Source: Paenibacillus sp. CC-CFT747 (GTDB lineage: Bacteria > Bacillota > Bacilli > Paenibacillales > NBRC-103111). From it: 64,000 bases of DNA. The first letter of the stretch is position 1; each line of letters begins with the position of its first letter. The translations under genes were made by a program, and so were the position numbers. The notes under the pieces are model-generated. The model had not been told where the DNA came from. It worked only from the letters and a program-made list of their open reading frames with translations, and made no database searches. The stretch covers positions 4,649,501 to 4,713,500 of the forward strand of contig CP106741.1 in assembly GCA_030323305.1 (NCBI GenBank). The letters run 5' to 3'. Positions 25,719-35,427 of this stretch are shown one piece after another.

Positions 25719-26980
25719 ATGAAACCAACCAAACCGAAACGAGGGACGAAATCCATTGCCGCCGTCTCCCTGGGCATAATGGGAGCGGGCTTTCTTGCTA
25801 CTCTGCCCGTGAACGGCACCGTGTGGGGAGCACTCCTCCAGGGGGCTTTGAGGCAGGAGTGGTCGGCGGGCTGGCCGACTGGTTCGCCGTGACGGCGCTT
25901 TTCCGGCATCCTCTGGGGATTCCGATCCCGCATACCGCGCTTCTGACCAAGAACCGGGCGAAGATCACCGACGCGCTCGTTAATACAGTGGAGAACGACC
26001 TGCTTAGCAAGGAGACCCTGGCCGGTCACCTTCGGCAAACCGCCATTTTCGGGAAGCTGTTGGATGCCGCTTCCCGGGAGCTGAACTCGGATGAGGCCGA
26101 GAGAATGATCCTTGCGCTGAGCCGCGAAGTGCTGGACAGGCTTCCTACGGAGCAGATCGCCTTGATGCTCGAGAAAGAGCTGAAGGCGTATCTCCTCTCG
26201 GTCGATTTGATGCCGCTCGTCGAGAAGGCGATGGACGGTGTTCTCACCCATGGATACGAAGCCAAAGCCTTCGACCTCGCGGTCGGCAAATTCGAGGAAT
26301 GGGCGGTTAAGCCGGAAACCCGGCAGCAGATGGGAACGATGGCCATGAAGGCCCTAGAGGGCCTTCAGGTGAATGGCTTCATGGGCTTCGCGGTGAATGC
26401 TTTCATCGGCATGATGGATGCGGACAAGGTCGGCGGAATGATCCAGAAATTTCTGCTGACTACGATCTGGGAGCTTCAGCAGGACGGCAGTCCCAAGCGG
26501 GAGGGAGCCCTCGGGGCCATCCGCAAGGAGATGCTAAGGTTGAAGGGTTCTCCCGAATTCGCCGAGCAGATCGGCCGCTGGCAGCAGGGGTGGATCGGGG
26601 GCTGGGAGTTCGGAGAGCCGGTTAGCGGGATGATCGAACGGTTAATGGAGAAGGCCAGGGCCTTCGTTGACAGCCCGGATTATGTGAACGGCTTCGTCCG
26701 GCCGAAGCTCTCCCTCCTGTTGGACAAGCTCCGGGAGGACCAAGGCCGGTCCGCCAAGGCCGAGGGGTGGATTCAGGGCAAGCTGGCCGTTTTCCTGGAA
26801 GCCAATCATTCCAAAATCGGTCAGCTGGTAAGAGAGAAGCTTAACCAGTTCGACAATGAAACCTTGATCGCCATGATGGAAGACCGGATCGGCCAGGACC
26901 TGCAATGGATCCGGATCAACGGAGCGTTGTGCGGCTTCCTGATCGGCTTGGTGCTCGCCGTCTTCAAGCTGGCTGTCTAA
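25719..26980 (+). CDS. DUF445 family membrane protein (YheB-like; frame interrupted)
   Basis: About 421 codons. N-terminal hydrophobic segment IAAVSLGIMGAGFLATLP, then after the break GGFEAGVVGGLADWFAVTALFRHPLGIPIPHTALL, the diagnostic DUF445 block, a long soluble helical middle, and a C-terminal membrane helix (NGALCGFLIGLVLAVFKL). The frame shifts at the G run 25841-25845; one more G joins ALLQG to GFEAG. Function is unknown. Start ATG 25719 has only a weak site (GGGGGAT) upstream. Confidence 0.83.
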
Positions 26981-27059
26981 CCAAAATCGTTCGCCCGCCC
27001 AATCAAAGGGACCCCTTATCCCATATCTTGTATTTAGATACAGGCAAGGGGGTGTTGTC

Positions 27060-27155
27060 ATGGGTGGTGTAGCCGGCGCAGGTTTCACTTCCGTTGGGGT
27101 CATCCTGGTTCTTTTCATCCTGCTGGTTATCGTAAGCCAGGCTTGGATTGTGTAA
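27060..27155 (+). CDS. YjcZ-family small membrane peptide (sporulation-type, 31 residues)
   Basis: A 31-codon frame with AAGGGGGTG upstream. The peptide opens with a Gly-rich MGGVAGAGF, followed by one hydrophobic helix (VILVLFILLVIV) and a short end (SQAWIV). This arrangement matches YjcZ/SscA-type peptides of Bacillales, several of which are made during sporulation. A good terminator follows. Function of this copy is inferred only from family likeness. Confidence 0.75.
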   Translation: MGGVAGAGFTSVGVILVLFILLVIVSQAWIV

Positions 27156-27198
27156 GTAAGCCGGAGTGTATCTACGTGGAAGATCTTTACCCTTTAAG

Positions 27199-27232
27199 AA
27201 AACACCGGTCCTGCCAAGGATCGGTGTTTTTG
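27199..27232 (+). terminator. Terminator of the YjcZ-like gene
   Basis: Stem of at least 9 bp (AAACACCGGTCC with GGATCGGTGTTT, one G-T pair), a six-base loop and a T run. Confidence 0.88.
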
Positions 27233-27278
27233 CTGGGTGGATGCCCAGTGGTCCGCCTGCATGGTCCTCCCGCTTGAT

Positions 27279-27307
27279 TTGGTTCTTACCCGGACACCTG
27301 CTACAAT
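27279..27307 (+). promoter_or_regulatory. Putative promoter of msrAB
   Basis: TTGGTT at 27279-27284, a 17-base spacer, TACAAT at 27302-27307; the msrAB start is 66 bases further on. Confidence 0.5.
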
Positions 27308-27372
27308 ACTTGTAGACAGAGCTGCCTGTTCCGTTAGGATACAGGCATAAGGAATAGCGAGGAGGGAACGCA

Positions 27373-28341
27373 ATGAACAACGAAACCCGACAAGGCAAAC
27401 TGGAAAAAGCAACCTTCGCAGGGGGCTGCTTCTGGTGCATGGTGTCCCCTTTGAGGAGATGCCGGGCATCCATCAAGTCTTATCCGGCTATACCGGAGGA
27501 CATACCGCCAATCCGACCTACGAGCAGGTATGCAGCGAAACCACCGGCCACGCGGAGGCCGTTCAAATCACCTTCGATCCGGAGATTTTTCCTTACCGGA
27601 AACTTCTGGAGATCTTCTGGAACCAGATAGACCCCACCGACGCGGGGGCAATTCCATGACCGGGGCTCCTCTTACCGGACCGCCATATTCTATCACAGCG
27701 AGGAGCAGAGGGAGCAGGCGGAAGTCTCCAAGAAAGAGGTTGCCGAGAGCGGACGCTTCCCTGGACCGATTGTAACCGAGATCGTTCCCGCTTCCGTCTT
27801 CTATCCGGCCGAGGAGTACCACCAGCAGTATCACCGCAAAAACCCGGCCCACTACAAGCGCTACCGCAAAGGGTCGGGCCGGGAAGACTTTATCGAACAG
27901 CACCGGAAATCCCCGAAACAGAAAGAAGAGCTGAAACAAAGGCTGACGGACATGCAGTATCACGTCACCCAGAACAATGGAACCGAGCCTCCTTTCCGCA
28001 ACGATTTCTGGAATCACAAGGAGGAAGGCTTGTACGTGGACATTGTGTCCGGGGAGCCCTTATTCAGCTCCCTGGACAAATTTGATTCCAATTGCGGCTG
28101 GCCCAGCTTCACGAAGCCGGTCAAGCCCCATCAAGTGGAAGAGAAGACGGACCTCAGCCATTTCATGGTCCGGACGGAAGTTAGAAGCCGGGAAGCGGAC
28201 TCGCATCTGGGCCATGTGTTTAACGACGGACCCGGCCCGAACGGGCTTCGGTACTGCATCAACTCGGCCGCCCTTCGGTTTATTCCGAAGAAGGACCTGG
28301 AGAAGGAAGGCTACGGCGAATTCCTTTCCCTGTTTACTTAA
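27373..28341 (+). CDS. msrAB: Peptide methionine sulfoxide reductase MsrA-MsrB fusion (frame interrupted twice)
   Basis: Repairs both S- and R-methionine sulfoxide in proteins. MsrA half: TFAGGCFWC with catalytic Cys at about residue 19, GYTGGHTANPTYEQVC, and the YHQQYHRKNP end. MsrB half (from about 27950): NDFWNHKEEGLYVDIVSGEPLF, SNCGWPSF, and the catalytic Cys in GLRYCINS. Breaks lie at the C run 27446-27449 (one C missing; joins MVSP to FEEMPGIHQV) and at the G run 27644-27648 (two G's missing; joins DAG to GQFHDRGSSYR). About 324 codons. Start ATG follows GCGAGGAGGG. Single-chain MsrAB is common in Firmicutes. Confidence 0.9.
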
Positions 28342-28344
28342 CCG

Positions 28345-28802
28345 ATGGCCGCACAGTGGGACGGACCTGCTCTGCTTCTTTTGCTTCTCGCGGCACTAGG
28401 TATTTTTAGCAGCAACAGCTCGGTTACGATAGCGGCCGTAGTCTTGCTTCTCCTCCGGGTGACCCGCCTGCATGAAGTCTTCCCGTGGCTGGAGAAGTAC
28501 GGCTTGACGATCGGCATCGTCGTTCTAACCATTGGCGTACTGGCTCCGGTGGCGAGCGGCAAATACAGCTTGCAGGCCATGGGCGCTTCCTTCCTGCAGG
28601 TGAAGTCGCTGATGGCTGTCGTTATCGGCGTGCTGGTTTCCTATCTCGGCGGGAGGGGGTCACCCTGATGGCAGGGGAGCCCACCATCGTGGTCGGCCTT
28701 CTGACCGGCACCATTCTGGGAGTAGCCTTGTTCGGCGGAGTGCCGGTCGGTCCGTTAATCGCCGCCGGGCTCCTGACCCTTTTAATTGGAAAAGGCGGGT
28801 AA
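28345..28802 (+). CDS. DUF441 family membrane protein (YtwI-like; frame interrupted)
   Basis: About 153 codons, nearly all hydrophobic: four membrane segments, with the N-terminal LLLLLAALGIFSSNSSVTIAA block, the VFPWLEKYGLTIGIVVLTIGVLAP block, and after the break LMAGEPTIVVGLLTGTILGVALFGGVPVGPLIAAG, all typical of DUF441. The frame shifts at the G run 28655-28659; one extra G restores it. No strong ribosome site is seen; it starts 4 bases after msrAB and is probably translated by coupling. Function unknown. Confidence 0.82.
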
Positions 28803-28829
28803 GGTCAATCCTCCTTTAGGAGACTGAGC

Positions 28830-29690
28830 ATGAATACTTCCCTTCGTCATAAATGGGTTAGAGTGAGCGATATAGACCTCCATGTAGTGGAAAGCGGTCC
28901 GGAGAACGGGCCGCTTATCATTCTGCTTCATGGCTTTCCTGAATTTTGGTACGGCTGGCATAAGCAGATTCCTGAGTTGGCGGAACAAGGATTCCGCATA
29001 TGGGCCCCGGACATGCGAGGGTATGCGGCAAGCGGCAAGGATGAACATTATCGTTCCAGTACGCTTCCGCAGCTTGCCGGGGATATTCTCGGTTTAATGG
29101 ATGCAGAAGGGGTAAAAAGGGCGGTTTGGGTGGGGCATGATTTCGGAGCGGCTGTAACCTGGTATGCTTCCTGGAGCTTCCCGGAAAGGGTGCGTAAAGC
29201 AGTCATCCTGAACGTCCCTCATCCCGCCGTTATGTATAGTCAAGTGGTAAGGAAGCCTTCTCAAATGCTGCGAAGCTCGTACATGCTCTTTTTTCAGCTT
29301 CCGGGACTTCCGGAATGGGTACTAAGACGTAACCGGTTTCGTGTTCTCGAGAGAGCCCTTCAAAAGACAAGCCGTCCGGGCACTTTCGGTGACGGGGAAT
29401 TGGCCAGATACCGCGAGGCGTGGAAGGAACCGGGGGCTTTAAAGGGAATGTTAAATGCCTACCGGGCCTTAAGGCTGCAGGAGGGGAGACCCCGTATAGG
29501 TAGAATCTACCTACCCGTTCTAATAATATGGGGAGCGAAGGACGCTTTCCTGAGCCGATCCCTCGTTCGGCCGAGTTTGGAAATGTGCGAGAATGGAACG
29601 CTGGTGATGATCGAGGAAGCCACGCATTGGATTCATCATGAGGAACCGATGATCGTCACCAGGAAGATAGCTGACTTTGCCCGGGACTAA
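28830..29690 (+). CDS. Alpha/beta hydrolase, epoxide-hydrolase-like
   Basis: 286-residue alpha/beta hydrolase. HGFPEFWYGW gives the oxyanion HGxP motif, VWVGHDFGAAVTW carries an Asp nucleophile in the Sm-x-Nu-x-Sm elbow (as in epoxide hydrolases and haloalkane dehalogenases), WGAKDAFL the acid, and ATHWIHHE the catalytic His. A cap domain lies between about residues 130 and 215. The RGYAASGKDEHYR stretch is typical of epoxide hydrolases. Start ATG follows TTTAGGAGACTGAGC. Substrate unknown. Confidence 0.88.
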   Translation: MNTSLRHKWVRVSDIDLHVVESGPENGPLIILLHGFPEFWYGWHKQIPELAEQGFRIWAPDMRGYAASGKDEHYRSSTLPQLAGDILGLMDAEGVKRAVWVGHDFGAAVTWYASWSFPERVRKAVILNVPHPAVMYSQVVRKPSQMLRSSYMLFFQLPGLPEWVLRRNRFRVLERALQKTSRPGTFGDGELARYREAWKEPGALKGMLNAYRALRLQEGRPRIGRIYLPVLIIWGAKDAFLSRSLVRPSLEMCENGTLVMIEEATHWIHHEEPMIVTRKIADFARD

Positions 29691-29720
29691 CGGGTTGCCG
29701 GCTGCAATAGGCTTGAAAAC

Positions 29721-29765
29721 AAAAAGACCAGCTCCTCTTAATTAAAGAAGAAGCTGGTCTTTTTG
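29721..29765. terminator. Bidirectional terminator between the hydrolase and a small minus-strand gene
   Basis: A perfect 13-bp stem (AAAAAGACCAGCT with AGCTGGTCTTTTT) that can terminate both converging genes. Confidence 0.92.
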
Positions 29766-29835
29766 CTTTGCCGGACCATTCGCTTGCCAAGAGATTTCCG
29801 ATGCGTGCTCGGGGCATCTGCAGGGGAACCAGCCG

Positions 29836-30000
29836 TCAGTTCGGGCTCTTCTTGTCCCGGTCCTCGGGCTGCTGGGTATCCCACTTTTCGGCCTGCGGTT
29901 CAATGTCCTGCTTCTTCCGGATTTTGCCGGTTTGCTCTTCGGAATTGTTCTCGTTGTTCTCGCGGTTGCGGGCCTCAAAGCCCGAAGCTTGTTTGTCCAT
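29836..30000 (-). CDS. Small hydrophilic protein of unknown function (54 residues)
   Basis: ATG at 30000 preceded by AAGGAGGAGATCTCA, a strong site. The product is highly charged and rich in Asn, Gln, Glu, Lys and Arg (RNRENNENNSEEQTGKIRKKQD), without hydrophobic segments, so likely disordered; small hydrophilic proteins of this kind are common in the spores of Bacillales, but I cannot name the family. The bidirectional terminator at 29721-29765 lies downstream. Confidence 0.65.
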   Translation of the reverse strand: MDKQASGFEARNRENNENNSEEQTGKIRKKQDIEPQAEKWDTQQPEDRDKKSPN

Positions 30001-30204
30001 TGAGATCTCCTCCTTTAAAAGGGAAAGGCGGGTAAGCCTCATCTACTCTTTACCCTTTAACGCCTGTCGGAAAACAAAAAATCAAACAAAACCAGCTGTC
30101 TCTCCTGAAGAAACCCTTTCACCCGACTAAAAGCGAACTATTATCCATTGACTCTTAATAATCGTTCGTGTATCATCAATTAGGGCGGGAAGGATTCCCC
30201 CTGG

Positions 30205-30272
30205 CGATCGTATAACTTCGAGAATGGGCTCGAAGGTTTCTAGAGGAAGCCTTAACTTCCTAGCTACGACCG
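30205..30272 (+). ncRNA. Purine-riboswitch-like aptamer upstream of the COG2509 dehydrogenase
   Basis: The three-way junction of the purine riboswitch can be drawn. P1: TCGTA 30208-30212 with TACGA 30265-30269. P2: CTTCGAG 30216-30222 with CTCGAAG 30229-30235, loop AATGGG. J2/3: GTTTCTAG (consensus U-rich then UCUA). P3: AGGAAG 30244-30249 with CTTCCT 30256-30261, loop CCTTAA (consensus CCxUAAA). J3/1: AGC directly before P1. A C precedes the P1 3' strand, as in guanine-type aptamers. Both loops are one base shorter than usual and J3/1 is AGC rather than GAC, so ligand class is uncertain, and missing homopolymer bases could explain part of this. A terminator-type hairpin follows. Confidence 0.7.
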
Positions 30273-30285
30273 GTGCTCTTGGAGT

Positions 30286-30308
30286 ACCCGGACGGGGCTG
30301 GGTTTTTT
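30286..30308 (+). terminator. Expression-platform terminator of the riboswitch-like leader
   Basis: ACCCGG (30286-30291) pairs with CTGGGT (30298-30303) over loop ACGGGG, then six T's. The left arm is also part of an overlapping hairpin (GGTGCTC with GAGTACC, loop TTG, about 30271-30289), so two exclusive structures are possible, as expected for a transcriptional switch. Confidence 0.6.
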
Positions 30309-30354
30309 GTGTGGTTTTCGCCTGACAATCTTCTCATTCAGGAGGTCTTTTTCC

Positions 30355-31787
30355 ATGAAAGCCTATGATTTTATCGTGGTCGGCGCAGGGCCGGCCGGAA
30401 TTTTTGCCTGCTACGAAATGACTTTGAAGCATCCCTCTGCCCGCATTCTGCTGGTCGACAAGGGACATGATATTTACCGCCGCAGCTGCCCGATTCTGGA
30501 GGAGAAAATCAAGCTCTGCCCGCCGCCGGCCGGGAAAAAGGATTTCGCCGGCTGCCTTCCGGCCTGCTCCATCACCAGCGGCTTCGGGGGAGCGGGTGCC
30601 TACAGCGACGGTAAGTTCAACATCACCACTGAATTCGGCGGCTGGATGACCGACTACCTGGCGCCGTCCAAAGTGCTTGAGCTGATCCGCTACGTAGACG
30701 ACATTAACCTAGCGCATGGAGCGGTACCGGACATTACGGATCCTACGACCGAACGGGTCATGGACATTGAGCATCGTGCCTATGCCGCAGGGTTAAAGCT
30801 CCTTCGCGCTCAAGTTCGGCATCTGGGAACGGAACAGAATCTGCAGATTCTGAAGTCCATCTATGAGTACCTGACCACGCGCATCGAGATGCTGTTCAAG
30901 ACAGAGGTCGAGGACGTCGTGACAGTCAAGGAAGCGGAAGGGCTCGCGGTTAAGGGCATTCAGCTGAAGAACGGGGAGACCCTAGAAGCGCCGTATGTGA
31001 TGGTGGCCCCGGGCCGGGACGGCTCGGCTTGGCTTACCCAGGTTCTGAAGAAGCGCCGGTTGTCCATGACCAACAACCAGGTGGACGTCGGGGTACGCGT
31101 GGAGACTTCCGATGTCGTGATGAGGGAAATCAACGAGCATTTGTATGAAGGGAAATTTATATTCAACACGTCCGTGGGCACCCGGGTCCGCACCTTCTGC
31201 AGCAACCCTTCGGGGCACGTCGTCGTGGAGAATCACAGCGGGGTCATGGCGGCGAACGGCCATTCCTATAAGGATCCTAAGCTGGGCTCCCCGAATACGA
31301 ACTTTGCTCTGCTTGTCTCTCATAAGTTTACGGAGCCCTTTGACAAGCCGAACGAATACGCCCGCGAGATTTGCAAAAGGGCGAACGATCTCTCCTCCGG
31401 AGGTGTGATCGTTCAGAAATACGGGGACATCGTCAGAGGACGACGTTCCACGGCCGACCGCATCAAAGAAGGCTTTTGGAGCCGACGCTCAAGGAAGCCG
31501 TACCCGGCGATCTGGGACTCGTTCTTCCGTATAACACGATGAAGAGTCTCGTGGAAATGATCCAGGCTCTCGAGAAGGTCACCCCGGGCATCGCAGCGGA
31601 GCATACGCTCTTCTACGGAGTGGAGGCCAAATTCTATTCCGCCCGTCCGAAACTGACGGAGCAGTTCGAGACGGAGATCCGCGGCATGTTCTGCGGAGGA
31701 GACGGGGCGGGAATCACCCGGGGATTGGCTCAGGCGGGAGCGGCCGGTGTCTGGATCGCGCGCAGCGTCATCGAGCGGCTGAAGTAA
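30355..31787 (+). CDS. FAD-dependent dehydrogenase, COG2509 family (frame interrupted)
   Basis: About 477 codons. FIVVGAGPAGIFACYEM is the FAD-binding Rossmann loop; RSCPILEEKIKLCPPP with AGCLPACSITSGFGGAGAYSDGKFNIT is the Cys-rich block diagnostic of this uncharacterised NAD(P)/FAD-dependent oxidoreductase family; GMFCGGDGAGITRGLAQAGAAGVWIA near the end is the second FAD contact. The frame shifts at the T run 31474-31477; one more T joins IKEGF to LEPTLKEAVPGDLG. Start ATG 30355 follows AGGAGGTC. Its leader holds the purine-riboswitch-like element, hinting at control by a purine. Reaction unknown. Confidence 0.85.
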
Positions 31788-31866
31788 ACGGCGCGGCATG
31801 CATATTTCTTCCACAACCCATCCATAATAGCAGGGAAAGATAACCAGCCGGGGAGGTGAGGAACGA

Positions 31867-32106
31867 ATGGCTAGAATCGCCGTTGAGAACAGCTTGAGCC
31901 ACATGACGGAAGCCCTCCAGAACAGCGGACACGAAGTGGTGTCGATGGACCAGGTGGAAGGATGCGACTGCTGCGTCATTTCCGGACAGGATGCCAACAT
32001 GATGGGAATCAGCAACGCGGTTACCCAAGCCTCCGTCATCAATGCGGAAGGATTGACCGATGAGGAGATTCTGAATCGGATCAACGAAAGCATGGCTAAC
32101 CGTTAA
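31867..32106 (+). CDS. ykuS: YkuS/UPF0180 family protein
   Basis: 79-residue protein starting MARIAVENSLSHMTEALQ, with EVVSMDQVEGCDCCVISGQDANMMGI, the conserved core of UPF0180 (Bacillus YkuS), including a CDCC cysteine cluster. GGGGAGGTGAGGAACGA precedes the start. Function unknown. A strong terminator follows. Confidence 0.9.
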   Translation: MARIAVENSLSHMTEALQNSGHEVVSMDQVEGCDCCVISGQDANMMGISNAVTQASVINAEGLTDEEILNRINESMANR

Positions 32107-32130
32107 TTTAAGTAGGGTATAGCAGGAACG

Positions 32131-32164
32131 AAGAAATACGGCCCCGGCTGTATTTCTTTTTTTG
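32131..32164 (+). terminator. Terminator of ykuS
   Basis: An 11-bp stem (AGAAATACGGC with GCTGTATTTCT counting G-T) and seven T's. Confidence 0.85.
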
Positions 32165-32325
32165 TTGCGGGGAGGGACACCGGAAGTTGTCAGGGCTTCT
32201 TCCTTGTCTTATGATTAGCGGTAGTCCAATGCCTTATCGGTAGAGTACTTTTGCTGCCGGATAAGACACTACTTTACCCCTTCTCCATCTAAGAAAAGAG
32301 AGGGAGCAACCAATGGAGTGATCTC

Positions 32326-34865
32326 ATGACCCTTCCTATCGATAGCATTATCCCCGCCCTACAGCAGGCCCTTCGTCAAGGGACAGGGGCGGTTCTGACG
32401 GCTGAGCCGGGAGCCGGCAAAACGACCCGCGTGCCCCTCGAGCTTCTCCGCGAACCGTGGCTTCAAGGCCGGCGTATCCTCATGCTGGAGCCCAGGCGGC
32501 TCGCCGCCCGGGCCGCCGCCCGCTTCATGGCCGCTTCCCTCGGCGAGAAAGCGGGGGAGACGATCGGATACCGCGTCCGGCAGGATACGGCGGTGGGGCC
32601 CCGTACACGGATCGAGGTCATCACGGAAGGCGTGCTGACCCGCATGCTTCAGCAGGATCAGGCCCTGGAAGGAGTCGGCCTCGTAATTTTCGACGAGTTC
32701 CACGAGCGAAGCCTGCAAGCCGACCTGGGGCTGGCCCTCTGCCTGCAGGTGCAGCAGCTCTTGAGGGAAGACCTGCGGCTGCTCGTCATGTCGGCGACAA
32801 TGGATGCCGGGGCCGTGTCCGGGCTGATGGGGGCGTGCCGATTCTGGCCAGCAGCGGAAGGAGCTACCCGGTGGAGACGCGTTACCTCGACAGGCCCTAC
32901 GAAGGCAGACTGGAGCCGGCGGTGACGTGCGTGGTCTTACGAGCCTTGGCGGAAGAGACAGGCGATATGCTCGTGTTCCTTCCGGGCATGGGCGAAATCC
33001 GCCGGGTGGAGGAAGCGCTGCTTCCGCTTGTTAGGGACCGCCGGATCGTGATAGCCCCCTGCACGGAAGCCTTCCCGCGGAAGCCCAGGACCTGGCCATC
33101 ACTCCCGCTGCTCCCGGGTGGAGAAAGGTGGTCTTGACCACCTCCATCGCGGAGACGAGCCTGACCGTCGAAGGGGTCCGGGTCGTCGTGGACAGCGGAC
33201 AAAGCCGGGTCCCCCGGTTCTCGCCGCGCACCGGCTTGACCCGGCTGGAGACGGTTCCGGTGTCGGCTGCCTCCGCCGACCAGCGGCGCGGACGGGCCGG
33301 GCGCCTGGGACCGGGCGTGTGCTACCGCCTCTGGACCGAGGAGGAGCACCGCCGGCTCGCCCCGCACAGCGTGCCGGAGATCCGCGAGGCCGATCTCGTG
33401 CCGCTCGCGCTGGAGCTGGCCGCATGGGGCGCCGCCGACGCCGGCGAGCTCGCCTGGCTCGATGCGCCTCCGGCTGCGGCGCTGGCGCAAGCCCGCGAGC
33501 TGCTCGCCCGGCTCGGGGCGGTCTGCCGCGCCGGCCGCCTCACGCCCTACGGCCGGGAGCTGGCCGGCCTGGGGCTGCACCCGCGGCTTTCGCACATGAT
33601 CCGCCGGGCGATTCCGCTCGGCCTGGGCGGCATGGCCTGCGAGCTGGCAGCGCTTCTCGGCGAGCGGGATGTGCTGCGCGGCGGCCCGGATGCCGGCCGT
33701 AACGCGGACCTCCGGCTCCGCTGGGAAGCCCTGAAGGGCTTCCGGGGCGAAGCCGGCAGCGGCACGGCCGGGACGGGCGGCCTGGAGGCCGATCGAGCCG
33801 CGTGCCGGCGGATCGAGGCGGAGGCCGCCCAGCTGAAGCGGGAGGCGGGGGTGCGCGGAGAAGACCGGCGAGCGGGGAATGCCGCCTGGTGCGGCGTGCT
33901 GCTCGCGTTCGCCTACCCCGACCGGATCGCCGAGCGGCGGGGGACGGCCGGTTTCTACTCGCCAGCGGCCGGGGAGCCGCTCTTCCCGAGCTTCAGCCGC
34001 TCTCCGCGGAGTCCTACCTGGCCGTTGCCGACCTGGAGGACCGCGGGGTGGACAGCCGCATCCGGTTGGCCGCTCCGCTTGCTCTGTCCGAGCTGGAAGG
34101 TTATTTCCAGGAGCAGCTGGAGGAGGAAACGACGGTCGAATGGGACCGCTCCGCCCAAGCCGTACGGGCTAGGCGCAGAATAAAGCTCGGATCCCTGACC
34201 CTGAAGGAGGCGGTGGATCCGGAACCGGATCCTGAAGCGGTTAAGCAGGCTCTAATCCGCGGCATCCGGGAGGAGGGCATGAAGCTCCTGCCATGGACGA
34301 AGCCGGCGAGGCAGCTTCAGCAGCGTCTGCTGGCCCTTCGTTCCGTCTCGGAGGAGTGGCCCGATGTTTCGGATGAAGCGCTGGCCGGCGATCTCGACTC
34401 TTGGCTCGGCGATCCGCTCTACGGGATGAGGACCCGGAGCGATCTGCAGAGGCTGAATCTGGTTCAGGCGCTGGAAAGCCGGTTATCCTGGCCCCAGAGA
34501 CGAGAACTGGAAGAAGCGCTGCCCACGCATTACACCGTTCCTAGCGGGTCGAGAATTCCAATAGACTATACCAATCCCGAAGCCCCCGTTCTGGCGGTGC
34601 GGCTTCAGGAAGTGTTCGGGCTGCGGGAAACCCCCGGATCGCCGGAGGGCGGCTGCCCTTAACGCTTCATCTGCTTTCCCCGGCCCAGCGGCCCGTGCAA
34701 GTGACGCGGGACCTGGAAAGCTTCTGGAAAACCGGCTACTTCGAGGTTAAGAAGGACCTTAAGGGACGTTATCCGAAGCATTATTGGCCCGACGATCCGC
34801 TGATCGCGGAAGCCACGAGCCGGGTGAGGCCGAAGCCAAGTGCACAGGGAAGAGGAGAGAGGTAG
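32326..34865 (+). CDS. hrpB: ATP-dependent helicase HrpB (frame interrupted four times)
   Basis: DEAH-type RNA helicase-like protein, about 848 codons after repair. Motifs in order: Walker A AEPGAGKTT, EPRRLAARAAA (Ia), DEFHERS (II), MSATMD (III), TTSIAETSLTVEGV (V) and DQRRGRAGR (VI), then the HrpB C-terminal domain ending with the GRYPKHYWPDDPL signature. Breaks: G run 32829-32833, C run 33055-33059, G run 33939-33943, C run 34631-34635; one more base in each restores the family sequence. The third repair yields ERRGDGRFLLASGRGAAL, as in other HrpBs. The 33.3-33.9 kb part is very GC-rich. The biological role of HrpB is not settled. Confidence 0.9.
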
Positions 34866-35155
34866 CAGGGCGAAGGCAGGGAGTCTTTTTCGGAAGGCCG
34901 TAGAAGGGGCTCAAGTTCCCTTCATAGGGGAGTTCGGAATGCTCTTCCGACCCAAAAAAAGCAAAAAAACAGTCCCCAAAGTAGGTCATTCTACTGAAGG
35001 AACGGCTTTTTTGCCCTATCCTTTATTTCGGACTAACGAATCGTGGAGAATCGTAGTCAGGTTATCCCGTTATCATGGGGGGACATCCTTTCTTTCACCC
35101 CCAATAGGAGCGACTAACGTTTTGACGCTTCGTTTTCGTTATAAAGCGGCGATTC
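34866..35155. other. Convergent intergenic region between hrpB and ywbE
   Basis: No supported gene. It contains two poly-A tracts (about 34955-34973) and a T6 run near 35007-35012 that can pair loosely, possibly serving as a weak two-way terminator, and a G6 run at 35077-35082. Confidence 0.4.
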
Positions 35156-35353
35156 TTAGTCCGGCAAAATTTCCTTGACCCGGCCGACCTGGCCATCGGC
35201 CAGGCGTACCTTGATCCCGTGGGGATGGGTAGGCGAATTGGTCAAAATGTCCTTCACGGTTCCCCGTGTCAGGCTTCCGGTGCGCTGGTCCTTCTTCAGG
35301 ACGATGTTCACCTGAAGACCGGGCCGGATATCTTTGCGGTTCTGTCCGTTCAT
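35156..35353 (-). CDS. ywbE: YwbE family protein
   Basis: 65-residue basic protein. RKDIRPGLQVNIVLKKDQRTGSLTRGTVKDILTNS and PHGIKVRLADGQVGRVKEI are the diagnostic blocks of the YwbE/DUF2196 family, a small beta-barrel of unknown function. ATG at 35353 with AAGGAAGGG upstream; further in-frame upstream codons are not conserved. Confidence 0.92.
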   Translation of the reverse strand: MNGQNRKDIRPGLQVNIVLKKDQRTGSLTRGTVKDILTNSPTHPHGIKVRLADGQVGRVKEILPD

Positions 35354-35427
35354 GAAGCATTCCCTTCCTTTCGTATCGGTTTCCCAGCTCCCTTTTGTCC
35401 TATGTGCCGTTGCGGTTCCGCTGCTCT

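Noticed and set aside
32326..34865. Programmed ribosomal frameshifting in hrpB and other broken genes
   Set aside because: The breaks lie in simple G/C runs, differ in site from gene to gene, and no slippery heptamer plus pseudoknot was seen; sequence error explains them better.
34866..35155. Small gene between hrpB and ywbE
   Set aside because: All frames lack a ribosome site; poly-A/T tracts indicate an intergenic region.
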